The position numbers and the translations under genes are program-made. A stretch of 64,000 bases of DNA, from contig OY726560.1 of assembly GCA_963383645.1 (NCBI GenBank), forward strand, positions 32,542,003 to 32,606,002. The letters run 5' to 3'. This DNA comes from Muscardinus avellanarius (lineage: Eukaryota; Chordata; Mammalia; Rodentia; Gliridae). A model generated the notes under the pieces. It was given only the letters and a program-made list of their open reading frames with translations, had not been told where the DNA came from and did no database searches. Shown here in pieces: positions 41,294-53,136 of this stretch. The first letter of the stretch is position 1, and each line of letters starts with the position of its first letter.

Positions 41294-41420
41294 AGAATAG
41301 ATGAAAAGAGAAAGATGAAATAATGAAAACTATTATATAAAGGGTGGTATACATTTTAGAAGCAATTATAATGTATTCAGTATACATTTTGGTGAACTTG
41401 AATAAAATTTTGTCTGGTTC
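41255..41420 (+). CDS. EIF3E: EIF3E exon 13 (residues 434-445, stop and short 3' UTR)
   Basis: The acceptor tattttag is followed by [12 protein letters not shown] and TGA at 41291-41293. The 3' UTR runs to about 41420 and is A/T-rich. The end is inferred from the AATAAA at 41401 plus a typical 10-20 nt to cleavage. Confidence 0.93.
41401..41406 (+). terminator. EIF3E: EIF3E polyadenylation signal
   Basis: Canonical AATAAA 108 nt after the stop codon, followed by GU-rich sequence (tgtctgg, then ttgctgtggttttctttgtgtg at 41429-41450) that fits a downstream element. Cleavage is expected at about 41418-41425. Confidence 0.85.
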
Positions 41421-41894
41421 ATTTATCTTGCTGTGGTTTTCTTTGTGTGTACAGAGTGCATGCATGTGTGAGTGTGTAATAATTATGTAAACACAGGAAG
41501 TTAAAAATAGTTCTAAGAGGCCCATGTCAGCTCAACTCAGTTTTGTCATATTCATTACTATCACAGGAAACCAAAAATAGGAAATTGGCATTGGTACAAT
41601 ATGTGTGAATACCTCTGCCATTTTATCAGGTGTAGATTTGTGTAACTTGTTGCAGTCGAGAACAGACTTATCATCCTTGGATCATATTGTCGATACCCCT
41701 TTATAGCCAAACCTAACTGCAGTAGCTCTCTAACTCCTAGAGAGCAGCAATTTAACAGTACAGAGATCTGTTCTCAATAGAACAGTAATCTGTTCTCCAT
41801 TTCTGTAATTCTGTTATAATAATGTTACATAGATGGAATTAGAGTCAGCCCCACTGTGCTTTTTAAATGGGAGATGCTGTGTGCTCTCAGGTTC

Positions 41895-42100
41895 TTTGTC
41901 CACAAATTCAACTAACTGCAGGTGGAAATATTCAGAAAAAAATATTTTTTTCTGAAATGTACTGAATATGTTCAGACCTCTTTTTGTGATTGATTAAGCA
42001 TTTTCATTGTATTAAAAGGTTGTTATAGCACAGAGATGATATAAAGTATATTACAAGATGTGCATAGTTTGTGTATAAATCCTATTTTATCATTTTTCTG
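41895..42100 (-). mobile_element. MER2-like Tigger-derived DNA transposon fragment
   Basis: cacaaattcaactaactgca ggtggaaatattc, gtactgaatatgttcagacc, gagatgatataaagtatatt and gatgtgcatagtttgtgt match, in order, the MER2-type MITE as I remember it, on the minus strand. Non-coding. Confidence 0.7.
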
Positions 42101-42104
42101 TTTA

Positions 42105-42175
42105 CTTCCCTTTTTGTGGTGATAGGGATCAAACCCAGGGCCCCAAGTATGCAAAGTAATCACTCTGGCCTGAGA
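42105..42175 (-). repeat. free ID-like monomer, reverse
   Basis: tttgtggtgatagggatcaa acccagggccccaagtatgc resembles an old ID element without a B1 part. Confidence 0.6.
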
Positions 42176-42334
42176 TTAGCTTTTTAAAATTTAATCCAGA
42201 TTATATAGATCAGTAATTATTCCTTTAGCAGGATTTTATTTTGTTGATGTGTACCACATTGTTTAACCATGTACCCATGGAAAATCATTTTGGTGGTTTT
42301 TATGTTGGAGCTTTTATAAATAAAGCTATTTCTT

Positions 42335-42613
42335 AATTTCTTGAAGAACTTAAGGCACTTGCTGTGTAGCTGCAAAGACTAGGAGTGTAAGTTGAATTTC
42401 ATAAATCCCTCCCTGAAAAAGTGTCACGAAGTTTATTAGATACCTAAAGTAAGGTATAGGGTCTCCTTTAATTTCTTGAAGTACTTTAAGGCACTTGCTG
42501 TGTAGCTGCAAAGACTAGGAGTATAAGCTGAATTTTATAAATACCTTTCTGAATGTTAAACACATGCAAAGTTTACCAGATACCTAAAGTATTTAAGGTA
42601 TAGGGTCTCCTTT
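42335..42613 (+). repeat. 135-bp tandem duplication (two copies)
   Basis: aatttcttgaagaacttaag starts at 42335 and aatttcttgaagtactttaa at 42470. Both copies run through cacttgctgtgtagctgcaa to tatagggtctccttt. The second is 8 bp longer through small insertions. Identity is roughly 88% by eye. Confidence 0.9.
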
Positions 42614-42849
42614 ACACAGAAGTGGATTTATTTTTACATTGGTTGCTGAATAAAACCTAGTTAGGTAGCACATTTCTTTCTGCTCTCACGTACATAAAAT
42701 GAATGTTTATGGCTGTGTTCGAACACAATCTTATTTACAAAAACACCCAACTGCTAGAATTGGTCTAAATACTGTGTTTCTGGTCCCTGACTTAGGGTTG
42801 GGGTATTGGTACTTCTAAACTATAGTCCAGAGGTGTTGTAACTGTCCTT

Positions 42850-43018
42850 GTCCCATGGCACATGACTGCAATTTTAGTACTTACAAGGCTGAGACAGGAG
42901 GATTGCAGGTTTGAGGCCAGTGTAGAGTAACTTAGCAAAACCCTGTTTTAAAATAAAATGTGCCAAGGTGTAGCTTGGAGGTAGAGCACCCCTGTGTTTA
43001 ATCCCCAGTATTAGAAAT
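42850..43018 (+). repeat. composite SINE, diverged
   Basis: cccatggcacatgactgcaa, aaggctgagacaggaggatt, ID part gtagcttggaggtagagcac. Confidence 0.82.
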
Positions 43019-43554
43019 GTGTCAAACCTAGAGGCAGGATTACTGGTCAGGATAAGCCAAGTGATAATATTCAATTCACTGATATGAAAATGCCAAGTAA
43101 GGGCTAGATGTATGTGAAGAACTGTATAATTCTTACTATTTGTAGTACAAACAGAATGCTGGGGGGGGGGGGTGGCACCAGTAGCAAGAGAAACCGATCT
43201 TTATAAGAGCCAATTTCATGGATCAAAAGTCCTGATGTATAACAAAGCCATAGTTAATTACAAAACAGTATAGAATTGCATGTGTTACTCGGGCTTAATA
43301 GAAGAAAGATGTTAAGATCCCTTTGTGTACCCACCAGTGACCCAAGGCTCAAAACATTCTTACTCTTGGTATCATTAATATTCAGTATTTCAAAACGGTA
43401 GCACTACTGAGCCACATTAATAATAAAAGATTTCTAGATAATTACCTAGCCTCGCAGTTAAAAAGTTATCAAATGTGCCCTACTGGGTCATCAAAATCTC
43501 AGGGAGGAAAGCTAGGAAGCTGATGTACTTGGTATTCTTTGGCTTGCGTTCTTT

Positions 43555-43745
43555 CCTCTACACAGATTCATCCATATTGATGTACTCGGTGGTAGCCCAT
43601 TTCCTTTCACTGCTTTGTTGTATTCGTTGTGTGAGTATATTATAATTTATTCCTTCAAGCATTGATGAACACAAGTTATTCCCAGTTCATCTGACTTGAT
43701 GGAACTAGCTTTGCAATTCTGTGTCTGTCTACTAGTGAATGGAAT
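43555..43745 (-). repeat. L1M-like 3' region fragment, antisense
   Basis: attcatccatattgatgtac ... tataatttattccttcaagc ... agttattcccagttcat follows the antisense 3' region of old L1s. Diverged. Confidence 0.5.
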
Positions 43746-44281
43746 CTGTTTTCGTATATTATGATTACTGATTGGTTGCTTCCTACCATTTTATGAGCTT
43801 TCAGTGTGTCCTCTTTTGGCTTTCCTTTGCCTGCTTCTGGCCTTGGGTTAACCTCAGTTTATCTTCATTTTAGTTGAGTATCTCCTTTACATTAGTTGAG
43901 CAGCTAGATGTTCCATTTAATTTAAACTCCTAATATTTCTGCCACAGCAATGTGAGGAAAACTCACTGGAATAGTCTTTCTCCCAGCTTGTTACTTTGGT
44001 CCATATTCTTTTTATAAACTCAAAAATGAGACGTTATTTTGTATGATAATTATCTTGTTCATTGCTTATGTAATTAGGATTTTCTCTAAGGTTGCCTTTA
44101 GGATCTCCTTTTCATTAGTGTTCTGTAAGTTGCACTGTAATGTGTCTTATGTATGAATTTTATTTACATTGATTGGGATTCATGACTCCTGATTTGAAAA
44201 ATGACTTTTGTTATTCACTCTTGTTCCTTGGGTCCCCCCCTCCATGTTTTGTTTTCCATAGTTCTCATTCCAGAAAAAATC

Positions 44282-44447
44282 TCTTTTTCTCTTTCTCTTT
44301 CTCTTTCTCTTTCTCTTTCTCCTTCTCCCTCTTCTCTTCTCTTCTCTTCTCTTCTCTTCTCTTCTCTTCTCTTCTCTTCTCTTCTCTTCTCTCTCCCTCT
44401 CCCTCTCCCTCTCCCTCTCCCTCTCCCTCCCTCTCTCTCTCTCTCTT
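44282..44447 (+). repeat. pyrimidine tract (CTTTCT)n(CTTCT)n(CTCCCT)n(CT)n
   Basis: 166 bp of almost pure C/T in three phased blocks, in tail position of the reverse-strand SINE that follows. The long open frames here are low-complexity artefacts. Confidence 0.95.
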
Positions 44448-44608
44448 TCAGTACTAGGGGCCCAGCCCTATTTTTGAAGTATTTTGAAACAGAGTCTCAC
44501 TAAGTTGCAAAGGGCCTCACTGAGTAGCTGAGGCTGTCCTCAAACTGCAGTCCTATCTCAACCTCCCAAATGCTGGGATTACAAGTGTGTGCCACCACAG
44601 CCAGCTAA
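44448..44608 (-). repeat. type A SINE, reverse, truncated ID part
   Basis: ttgaaacagagtctcactaa to gtgtgtgccaccacagccag. Only about 20 bp of the ID part (cagtactaggggcccag) remain. Confidence 0.85.
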
Positions 44609-44734
44609 CTCATGTTTTTTGTTTTTTTTGTTTTTCTCTAAATTGTGCTGCATTGTATTTGGTGATCCCTTCACTCGGGGCTGATTTGCTGTTTGTTCTT
44701 TGAACTTACTTTATATTTTTTTATTTGGATTTAT

Positions 44735-45845
44735 TTCTCTGCCACCATTCTTGCCCAAGCTGGAACCCATCACTTACATGAATGTAACAGCTCTAACTGT
44801 TCTTGAACCCCTATTCTTACCATCTCCTACCTTTTCTATATTACAGTCAATGATCTTTCCAAATTTAAATCTGATTGTTTTTCTCCTGTGATTAAAATTC
44901 TTCAATAGCCTCTCATTGTCCTTAGCCTAAAAACTGGATCCTTAACACAGGTCTCATTGTATGACATCAGCTTGGTGCATCAGCCTCCTTTTATGCCAGC
45001 CTCAAGCCCTACTGGTCTCCCTCTCTAGCTGAGTGGTTTCCAGGTGTCTTGATTCCTGCAGAATATTAAACATGATCCAATACTAGTATATACATAGGTG
45101 TACATGTATTCGTATAAATAGGAGTACCTACAGAGCCCACTGTGGTGGTGCATGCTTGTAATCCTTGTACTTGAGGAGGCCGAGATGGGAGGATAGAAGG
45201 TTTGCGGCCAGCCCTCTGCAAGTTAGACTGTTTCAAAATAAAGAATAAAATAGAGATTGGGGTGTAACTCGAAGGTAGAATGCCTCTGGGTTCAATCCTC
45301 AATATGGAAAAAAATTAATACCTACCATTACTTTATGATCATCACAGATACTTTAATGAACATAATGATGATTGTGTCCTATAAATTGATTTTATAACCT
45401 ACTAATTGATATCTATCTTTAAGGAGTATTCTAAAGAGCCACAATCCTTTCTGTGCTTTGATGTTTGTAATGCTGCCCCCTCTGCCTAGGAATGAATTTT
45501 CCCTCCCTATAACCCCACTCCCCAACCACACATGTGCTTCTAGTTTGTATTTTACTTATCTTCCAGAACTCAACTCGAATATCAATGAAAACTTCTCTTT
45601 TCTCAAGATTTTCCTAACCTCCAGATTTTCCTGTTATAGTCTCAGTTTCATTTGTATCATTTTCCTCACTTGCAATTACATTTTTTAACATTTATAATTA
45701 GTTGGCCAAAGCATGTTTTAGAATGTAATTTTTATTTGTCTCTAGGTGGTATCTCTCTTGTTCATTACAGAATTCCTAGTGTCTGGTTTATATCAGGCCT
45801 TCATCAGTAAATTACTGAAAGAATAAATGGATGAGTATTGTTCAG
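44735..45845 (+). repeat. L2 LINE 3' region, interrupted by a SINE
   Basis: gatctttccaaatttaaatc tgattg, aattcttcaatagcctctca ttgtcc, cctctgcctaggaatg, ttccagaactcaactcgaat, ending in gaaagaataaatgg, follow the L2 3' end in order. Non-coding. The SINE at 45134-45314 splits it. Confidence 0.75.
45134..45314 (+). repeat. composite SINE inside the L2
   Basis: gagcccactgtggtggtgca to gcctctgggttcaatcctca. The middle is shortened. Confidence 0.86.
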
Positions 45846-45849
45846 AATG

Positions 45850-47813
45850 AAATAATGAAAAAATATGGATTTGAAGGTAAAAGTCTTGAAAAGTAAATCT
45901 GATTTTTAGATTAACCTTAATATTTCTGATATTTTCAGGTGATTGTGAGCAAAATCATGTGGTTCTTATCCTCTTCCTGATTTGTTGTATGACAATTTTT
46001 ACTGTTCTGTATGCCTGGCTATTTGCACACAAATAAATTACAAAAAAACCATCGCCATCACAGCCCTTTTTTCCATGAGTTTACAGTTTAAGCTGGCATA
46101 GACACAAACATAAGATAACATGGTAAATAGTGTTGTGCATAGAAATACTTTGTCTCATAAAGTATTGCTCTAAGATACTTTAATAAGATCAGCTGAAGAT
46201 GGTAAAATTGTCAAGATACTGCAATTTATGAAAAGTTTCAAAACTAAGGTTCTTTTGGACGTGGCTGGTAATGGCGGTACCTATCTTGGTAATGGTGGAA
46301 GTGAAGATGGAGAGAGACAGATTATGCTGATGATCTTTGGGTGTTTTCCTTTCTTTCAACTTCCCAGTGGACATCATACAAACTGCTGACCTTCCAAATT
46401 CACAATACTGTGAACTTGTGTTGTTTGCTAGGCTACTCATGGATCCCAAATATGACCAGTTCTGCTTCCCAGCTGGAAGATGAGTGAACAAAGGGAAGTG
46501 GAATAGTTATCAGATACACTGAAAGTACTTTGAAGTGGTCACTTGGGAAGTAAACCCTCTTGGTCCATGTGCCACTATGAACACAGGAGCCACTGAAAGC
46601 CTAAATCAAGTGTGTTTCAGTAGTAAAGTGCACTAGTAAATATACATACTGAGCAGTAATGACCACCAGTAAGAAAGGTAGTCAAGGTCAGGCCCAAACT
46701 GTACTAGAGTGAAATGTTTAAAGCTTCCAATGAGACTTCAATCAGACTCTTAAAAACAGCCCACTGCTGAACTGTTTTGTGTTTCCCTTGTGTAATTCGC
46801 TCCGGTGCATTTAAAACTCTCTCACAGATGAAGCCATCCTCAGGAAAAGCCTTCACTTCCCAGAGAGGTAGCACAAACACTGTTCTGTTGTGCTAATTTT
46901 TCATCTCATGTATTTAATAAACTGTTTGACTGTTAGAATCTGCAAAAAATAACATGAATATAAGGGATCTCCTATTTTGGTTCTAAAACTGACTCTCGTA
47001 CTGCCTTCCGTTTGGTCTCATGAGATTGGGAGAACAATGCCAGAGTGATTCACTGTGTTGTAAGGGTTGTGAAGAAAATGAAGGGATGAGGAGGACGCCG
47101 CTTGAAGTTGTCATGAACAGGGAAACAGCTTGGCCACTCAGGCACAGTTCTGGGGATACACTAAATATATTTACGTGTGGAAATGTAAGTCCAGTTGATT
47201 ATAGAGATACCTCTAAGGTTCTGGGCTGATAGGTGTCAGTGTGCAGCTGTGTCAGGCCCAGAGGCATGACGTGTAGAATGCTTGGAGAAAAACAACTGGG
47301 CCTCAGAAAGTCCTATTTAATCAGGACTAAAAATCTGGCAGTTCTAGAGATTGAAGAGTGTTTAATTTGTGGACATTTTTTGTTACCTCTACATTGCCCT
47401 TTGGCACAGTAACCAGGACTTACTGCACACAGTAGGCATAGCATAGATACTTGGTAGATATTTACTTGTTTACTGCCGATTAATTTAGGTAGATAAGTGA
47501 TGTTTGGGAAATAAAAAGCAGCAGTCTAGCAAAACAAAACTAAAAAGCAGTGCTGTGTACACTCAGCCAGACTTGCACCCTGGACCTTTGCCAGCTGTTT
47601 CTTAAGTGCATGCCATGGGAAGGGAGGAAGACCTGAGAAGAGTGCAGATGGATTGGCTTAAAAAACAACATAAAGCATGAATCTCCTAATGGCAGATCAG
47701 AAGCTTTAGCTCTGTGCATTCAAAAGTCAATACATTGGTACCTCATTTGCTGCTGTCAGTAAATGCTATACAATAGGAGCAAAACTTAGAAGCCATGACA
47801 AACTTGAATATTG

Positions 47814-47815
<2 letters not shown>
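45850..47815. other. unique intergenic sequence, nothing recognised
   Basis: About 2 kb of mixed composition without SINEs. A short Cys-rich open frame at 47020-47229 is discussed under findings. 47390-47470 has weak L2/MIR-like character. Confidence 0.6.

Positions 47816-47863
<48 letters not shown>
47816..47863 (+). repeat. (TG)n microsatellite in SINE tail position
   Basis: About 24 TG units adjoining a reverse-strand SINE. Confidence 0.95.
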
Positions 47864-47864
<1 letters not shown>

Positions 47865-48052
47865 CGTGTTGCTGGGGATTGAACCCAGGAGCATTCTACC
47901 TCCAAGCTTCATCCCCAGCCCTTTTTATTTTTTGTTTTGAAAAGGGTTTTGTTAGGGTCTCACTAAATTGCTGAGGCTTGTCTTTAACCTGTGATCCTCC
48001 TGTCTCAGCCTCCCAAGTATTAGTATTACAGATGTGTGGCACTGTCTCCACT
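47864..48052 (-). repeat. composite SINE, reverse
   Basis: tgctggggattgaacccagg agcattctacctcc to ttacagatgtgtggcactgt. Confidence 0.86.
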
Positions 48053-48061
48053 ATGGGATCT

Positions 48062-48285
48062 TTTCTGTGTGTGTTCGTGTGTGCTGGGGATTGAACCCAA
48101 TGGCATCCTACCTCCGAGCTATACACCAATCTCTATCTTTTTTTTTTTTTTTTTAATTTCCACACAGGGTCTCACTACATTGCAGAGGACCTTGTGTTGC
48201 TGAGGCTGGCCTAGAATCTGTGATCCTCTTGTTCCAGCCTCCCAAACACTGGGATTATAAGTGTGTGTCATCAACACCTGGTTTC
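48062..48285 (-). repeat. composite SINE, reverse, T-rich linker
   Basis: tgctggggattgaacccaat to ataagtgtgtgtcatcaaca cctgg, with a T17 run in the linker. Tandem to the previous SINE in the same orientation. Confidence 0.85.
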
Positions 48286-48778
48286 TGTGGGAACTTTTGA
48301 CATTGCGAGTTAGTATAACCAGTCCTAGAGAACAGTGAGTGGAATATAGATATCCTCATTTATTCATTCAGAAATCATAAGACCATATGCCTTATGTTTT
48401 AATAGATGCCATTAGTAGACAGTGTTCTTATTTGTGGAGCAGTAACTCCCTGCACTGGGATTTATGCCTAGTTCTTTGAGAGTCTGTTGCACTCAGACTT
48501 CACTAACAATTCATAATGCCCCTTATTTGGTTTATGTTTTCAATTTTGCATTGTTTTATTGGCTACTAGTCTTCAGGGTTGGTTACTTGGCAAACTTTTT
48601 GTATCTGACCCTTAGTGACATAAGAAACCCTGGGAAGAACAGTTAAATATAAAATAATTTCTAAGATACCATGTTCTTATGTTAGAAAACAATGAAATTT
48701 TAGGTGAAATTTCATTCAGTGAATTTTTTTAAAAGTCTTTTTAAACATTTCTGAATATTTGAATACATAAGGAAGAAC

Positions 48779-48779
48779 T

Positions 48780-48812
<33 letters not shown>
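48779..48812 (+). repeat. (TG)16 microsatellite
   Basis: Free-standing TG run. Confidence 0.94.
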
Positions 48813-48816
<4 letters not shown>

Positions 48817-48968
48817 CAGTGAAATTATCCTGAGAACACTCTGCTCTAACATAGGAATGCCAGTGGAACAAGAGATGGTAACACAAGATGCACCAGGAGA
48901 CTGGAGGTTTCGTGTGTTTGAAACTTATATTCTACTATAATGACTAAATTGTAGAGAAGCAAAACTAG

Positions 48969-48969
<1 letters not shown>

Positions 48970-49013
<44 letters not shown>

Positions 49014-49019
49014 TGTGTA
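48970..49019 (+). repeat. (TG)n microsatellite
   Basis: About 25 units with one TA interruption near the end. Confidence 0.94.
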
Positions 49020-49239
49020 TTTTAAAATTTAAGCAATTTTTTTGGTTCTGTCTTCTAGGAGTGAACAAACTTTTGTTTTTTGTTTTCCTGTTTCTAAATG
49101 TTGACTCTTAAATTTTACAAAACAATGTCAGATGAGAAAACTAAAAAAAGTTAACTATGTTATTACATTATTTTTCCTCAAAATAAAATTGCCAAAGGCA
49201 TATAAAAGTATAAAAATGGTGTGTAGTGTTTTCCCCACG

Positions 49240-49240
<1 letters not shown>

Positions 49241-49289
<49 letters not shown>
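49241..49289 (+). repeat. (TA)24 in SINE tail position
   Basis: Perfect TA run adjoining a reverse-strand SINE. Confidence 0.95.
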
Positions 49290-49292
<3 letters not shown>

Positions 49293-49473
49293 GTACTGGG
49301 GTTCTTGGAAACCTTCTACCTCTGGGCTACACTCCTAGACCTATTTTTATATATTTTTTTAAATTTGGAAACAGGGTCTCTTAAGCCAGCAAGGCTGGCT
49401 TCGAACCAGCATGATCCTCCTGTCTCTGCCTCCCAAGCCTGGGGATTACAAGGGTGTGCCACCACACCAGGCT
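49290..49473 (-). repeat. type B SINE, reverse
   Basis: tggtactggggttcttggaa to ggtgtgccaccacaccaggc. Possible short target duplication ttccccac. Confidence 0.88.
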
Positions 49474-49608
49474 TCCCCACATTATATGTTTAAATGGATA
49501 GAGTTTTTATAATTTCTAAACTTAATTTTCATCATAAACAAAAGTGAAGAAAATACAATTGTTATTAACTAAATAGCAGATGAAGTTTTAGTATTTAAAA
49601 GAACATAG

Positions 49609-49815
49609 AGCCAGGCATGGTGGCGCACACTTGTAATCCCCGTGCTTGGGAGGGGGGGACAGGAGGATCACGTAGGTTCGAAGCCAGCTGTGCTGGTTTA
49701 AGAGACTCTGTTTCCAAATTTTTAAAGTATAAAAATATAGGTCTGGGAGTGTAGCCCAGTGGTAGAAGGGTTTCCAGGAACCCCAGTACCACCTAAATAA
49801 ATAAATAAATAAATA
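49609..49815 (+). repeat. type B SINE with (AAAT)n tail and 12-bp target duplication
   Basis: gccaggcatggtggcgcaca to ttccaggaaccccagtacca. aaaagaacatag flanks it at 49597-49608 and about 49816-49827. Confidence 0.9.
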
Positions 49816-50234
49816 AAAGAACATAGATTTTCTTTCTTTTGATTTTAGTTATAGAATAACTATGCTGAGTTCTTATGTATGACTAGACAAAAGCAAAAAA
49901 TGTGATTGTGTTTTGGCATATATTCTTCCAGACTTTTCAATACTACTCATGATAACCAATAAAGAAAATTTAGATTGAAAGGCCTTTCTCTATACTAGAT
50001 CCTAATAATCACTCCAAGAAAAATTCCAACACCTTCTGGTTACTTTTGCTTGAAGACCATGTATATACGTATTGGATGAGTTATAGTAGTAGATAATAAT
50101 AGGAATATGGAATTTAGAAGGTAAACTTCTGGAACATAATCAAGTGATACCTGTACAATAACATATTTTCTTTCTAGCTCTATTGCTATTACTAGAAAAA
50201 GATTTGGATAAATAATAATAAATTGGTACAAGTA

Positions 50235-50236
<2 letters not shown>

Positions 50237-50280
<44 letters not shown>
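50237..50280 (+). repeat. (TG)22 in SINE tail position
   Basis: TG run before a reverse-strand ID half. Confidence 0.95.
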
Positions 50281-50281
<1 letters not shown>

Positions 50282-50745
50282 TTACTAGAGAGCAAATTCA
50301 GGGGCATTCTAATTTGAGCTACAGTCCCCTCCCCAAACCACACCTCCAGCCATTCATTTATTTATTTGTTTGTTTGTTTATTTGTTTATTTATTTATTTA
50401 TTTTTGCAGCACTGGGGATAGAACCCAGCATTCTACATCCGAGCTACACCCCCATCCCTTTTTTTATTCTTTATTTTGAAGTAGGGTGTCACTGAGTTAC
50501 AAAGGGCCTCACTAAGTAATTGAGGCTGTTTGTGAACCACGATACTCCTGTCTCAGCCTCTCAAATGCTAGGATTACAAGTGTGTGCCACCACGCCCGGT
50601 TTATTTTTTGTTTTTAAATTTTGAAATAGGGGCTCATTAGATTGTTGAAGGTCTTGCTAAGTTGCTGGGGCTGGCCTCAACCTACGATCTTCCTATATCA
50701 GCCTCCCCCAAGTATTGGGATTACAGGCATGTGCCACCATCCCAG
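50281..50745 (-). repeat. old SINE split by a younger SINE (nested)
   Basis: The ID half at 50281-50352 and the B1 half at 50603-50745 (tgaaataggggctcattaga to atgtgccaccatcccagc) belong to one reverse-strand element. Confidence 0.8.
50353..50602 (-). repeat. younger type A SINE with (ATTT)n tail, inserted in a SINE
   Basis: ATTT/GTTT tetranucleotide tail at 50353-50405, then tgcagcactggggatagaac to gtgtgccaccacgcccgg. Confidence 0.86.
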
Positions 50746-50769
50746 CAAATATAATGCTTTTATAATAGA

Positions 50770-52300
50770 CTTTTTTTTTTACATCATCCATGTTTGTTGT
50801 TTGCCCCAGAGAGCAGATTAAAGTTATAAAGAATAGTTCTAATGTATATCACCACTACAAAAGATAAAAATTGGTATGACTGTGTACATACTTACCTACC
50901 CCCACGCACACTGGTACAAAAGTCTAGATTTTAGTATCAGAAATGTGGGTGTTACACAATCAACGAGGCACTGTTGTGCAATAATTAAAGAATTTTTAAA
51001 CTGAAGATTAAATTGGAATGTTGTTATAAACATAAGGGAAATGGCCAACATTTTTCTTTGTATCAAAAGAAAACTCATTTCTAAAAATAGGCACTCTTTT
51101 TGTGATGACCCTTTAAAAAAAATTTTAAGTGATTCCATTCACAGATGAGCTTTTGGGTCTGCAGCACTTGGCCATTAGTGGTTTCCTCTTTGATCCCAGA
51201 GCCTTTAATCAGGTGTGCATCGACAGGAGCAAAGCGTTGGTACTGCGATGTTCCCAGTAGACGCTGCATCTCTGAGGGGGAGCGTAGCATGGCAGACATG
51301 CAGCGGGGGCTTGAAGGTTGACTCGGGTGTATGAATTTAAGGAAGTAGTGGTTAAAGTCATTTCCCATCTCTAAACTTCATTTTAGCAAACTGAAGCAAA
51401 CACAGGCCTTTCTGAAGTTCTCAAGTTTAAACAAAAATCACCCTAGTAAGAAAAGAAGAAGGTGTTTTTGTAACCTTCCGTAGCTTAGCTTTCTCAGAAA
51501 TCAGAATTAAGAAAGGACTGAGAATGTTACTCAGTCTAAGTGTAGTTATTGACCTTTAGCATTCAATTCCTCTGTAATGTGGAATTGATTGAGTATAAAC
51601 TCAGTGTCTTCAGTATAAGAATGAAAGAATCATTCTTCTCTTTTTACTCTACCTTCCACCCCGCCTCCTTTAATCCATATTTCTTATCACTACCACTTAG
51701 AAAGACCCCAGACTTTGGTCTCCTCTCCCCTGTCCTTTTGCTTTACCTTTCTCAACAATCAAAAGCACAGTCTCATCCCCTCCCCTCCCAGCAGCAACTT
51801 AGTTATTAGGAACTCAAATTGAATCCTTTGCCATTTACAAACTGTGTGGCCTCCCTGAAGACTGCTTCAGTACTGACTTTGTGGGTATTGTAGGTAGGTT
51901 ATTATAAACCAGTTCATGTGCATGTCACCAACCCTCACTCTCCCTCATCTCTTCCCTACTCTTTCTTTCCTTCTTTCTCTTCAAGTGAGTGCTTGGCTGG
52001 GTAACAATAAGAGACTAGTGTCCTTTATTGTAAAACTGCCTCCTCGTCACTAACCAAGCCCTTCCTTATCTCTTCCCTATGACACTCAATTTTGCTAACT
52101 AGTTGGCATGACTTTTTTTTCCTTTTTTAAACAGTAAAGTTTGTATACAGTTTTATAGTCAAATCATACATTAGAACGGGCGAATGGGACATAGCAAAAT
52201 CACTGTTGATAACTTAAGTTTTTGCTTTCTGTTCATTTCTAGTTGATGTCTTCATAAATGACCTTGAGAATGTATATAAACTATTTTACCCTAAGGTATC
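50770..52300. other. intergenic sequence without recognised repeats
   Basis: Mixed composition with two overlapping minus-strand open frames (50896-51368) that I do not recognise. 51880-51990 is pyrimidine-rich. Confidence 0.55.
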
Positions 52301-52307
52301 AGCAAGA

Positions 52308-52546
52308 CTTCACCACCTGTGTCAGGCACTATGACGTAAGTGCTTTCCCTACACTATCCTATTTATTTCTCAATAAGCTATGAGATGTTGACTACTATCA
52401 ACATCCAGTTTATAGAGAAGGAAGCAGACACAGCCATGCTCACGTTATGAAACTATGAAACTAGTGGACAGTAGACTAAGATTCAGACATGGACAGTTTG
52501 ATTCCAGAGCCTGTGCTCTTCAACCATAACCTATACTGCCTCCTTG
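52308..52546 (-). repeat. MIR element, antisense
   Basis: gtcaggcactatgacgtaag, catccagtttatagagaagg, gattccagagcctgtgctct and cctatactgcctcc match the reverse complement of MIR in order. Ancient tRNA-derived SINE. Confidence 0.75.
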
Positions 52547-53136
52547 CTTCCCAAATAATTTAGTAAGGTGTGTCCTTAGACTAGAATTTTCTAGGTACTT
52601 GAAGAACAGTTTCAGAAACTCACTTTTCCAAAGTGGAAGGAAAGATGGGAGGAACAGGGAAACTCAAGGGCTGGGTGAAAGAGCAGCCCAAGTCACAGCA
52701 CGTGCCAGCTGCGGCTCCCCCGTCTTGGTGGTGGGCTAAGGGCTACCTTTGGTTACACACTTGTTGGAGGATGCAGGGGAGGGTGGGGCATTGTAGGTCT
52801 GGACTCTATCTCATGCCAGGAGATGAGATGAGTCAGCAGAAAGACAGGGCTTCACTGCCACCCTCATCTTCTGTAAGATTCTCTCTTGTCCTCATCAATG
52901 AGAAGCAGAGGAAAATCGGCATATTACAAAGTCATCGCCACCTACATTTTTTCTACATTTAAGTTACTTTGTAAAAAAAAAATAGTATCTTTGCAAAATT
53001 ATCCTGTTCACTCATGGACATGGCAGATTTCTGCATTCAAATCTGGTATTATATAAATAATGTGCTATAATTTTGACATGAAATGTTATTTTAGCACATT
53101 AATCTTAACATTTTGTTACTTTGCAAAAATAATCTA

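Noticed and set aside
42335..42613. Possible CRISPR-like or satellite array
   Set aside because: Only two contiguous copies without spacers in eukaryotic DNA.
44173..44503. 100-residue Ser/Leu/Phe-rich frames resembling a membrane protein
   Set aside because: Pure translation of the CT-rich tract.
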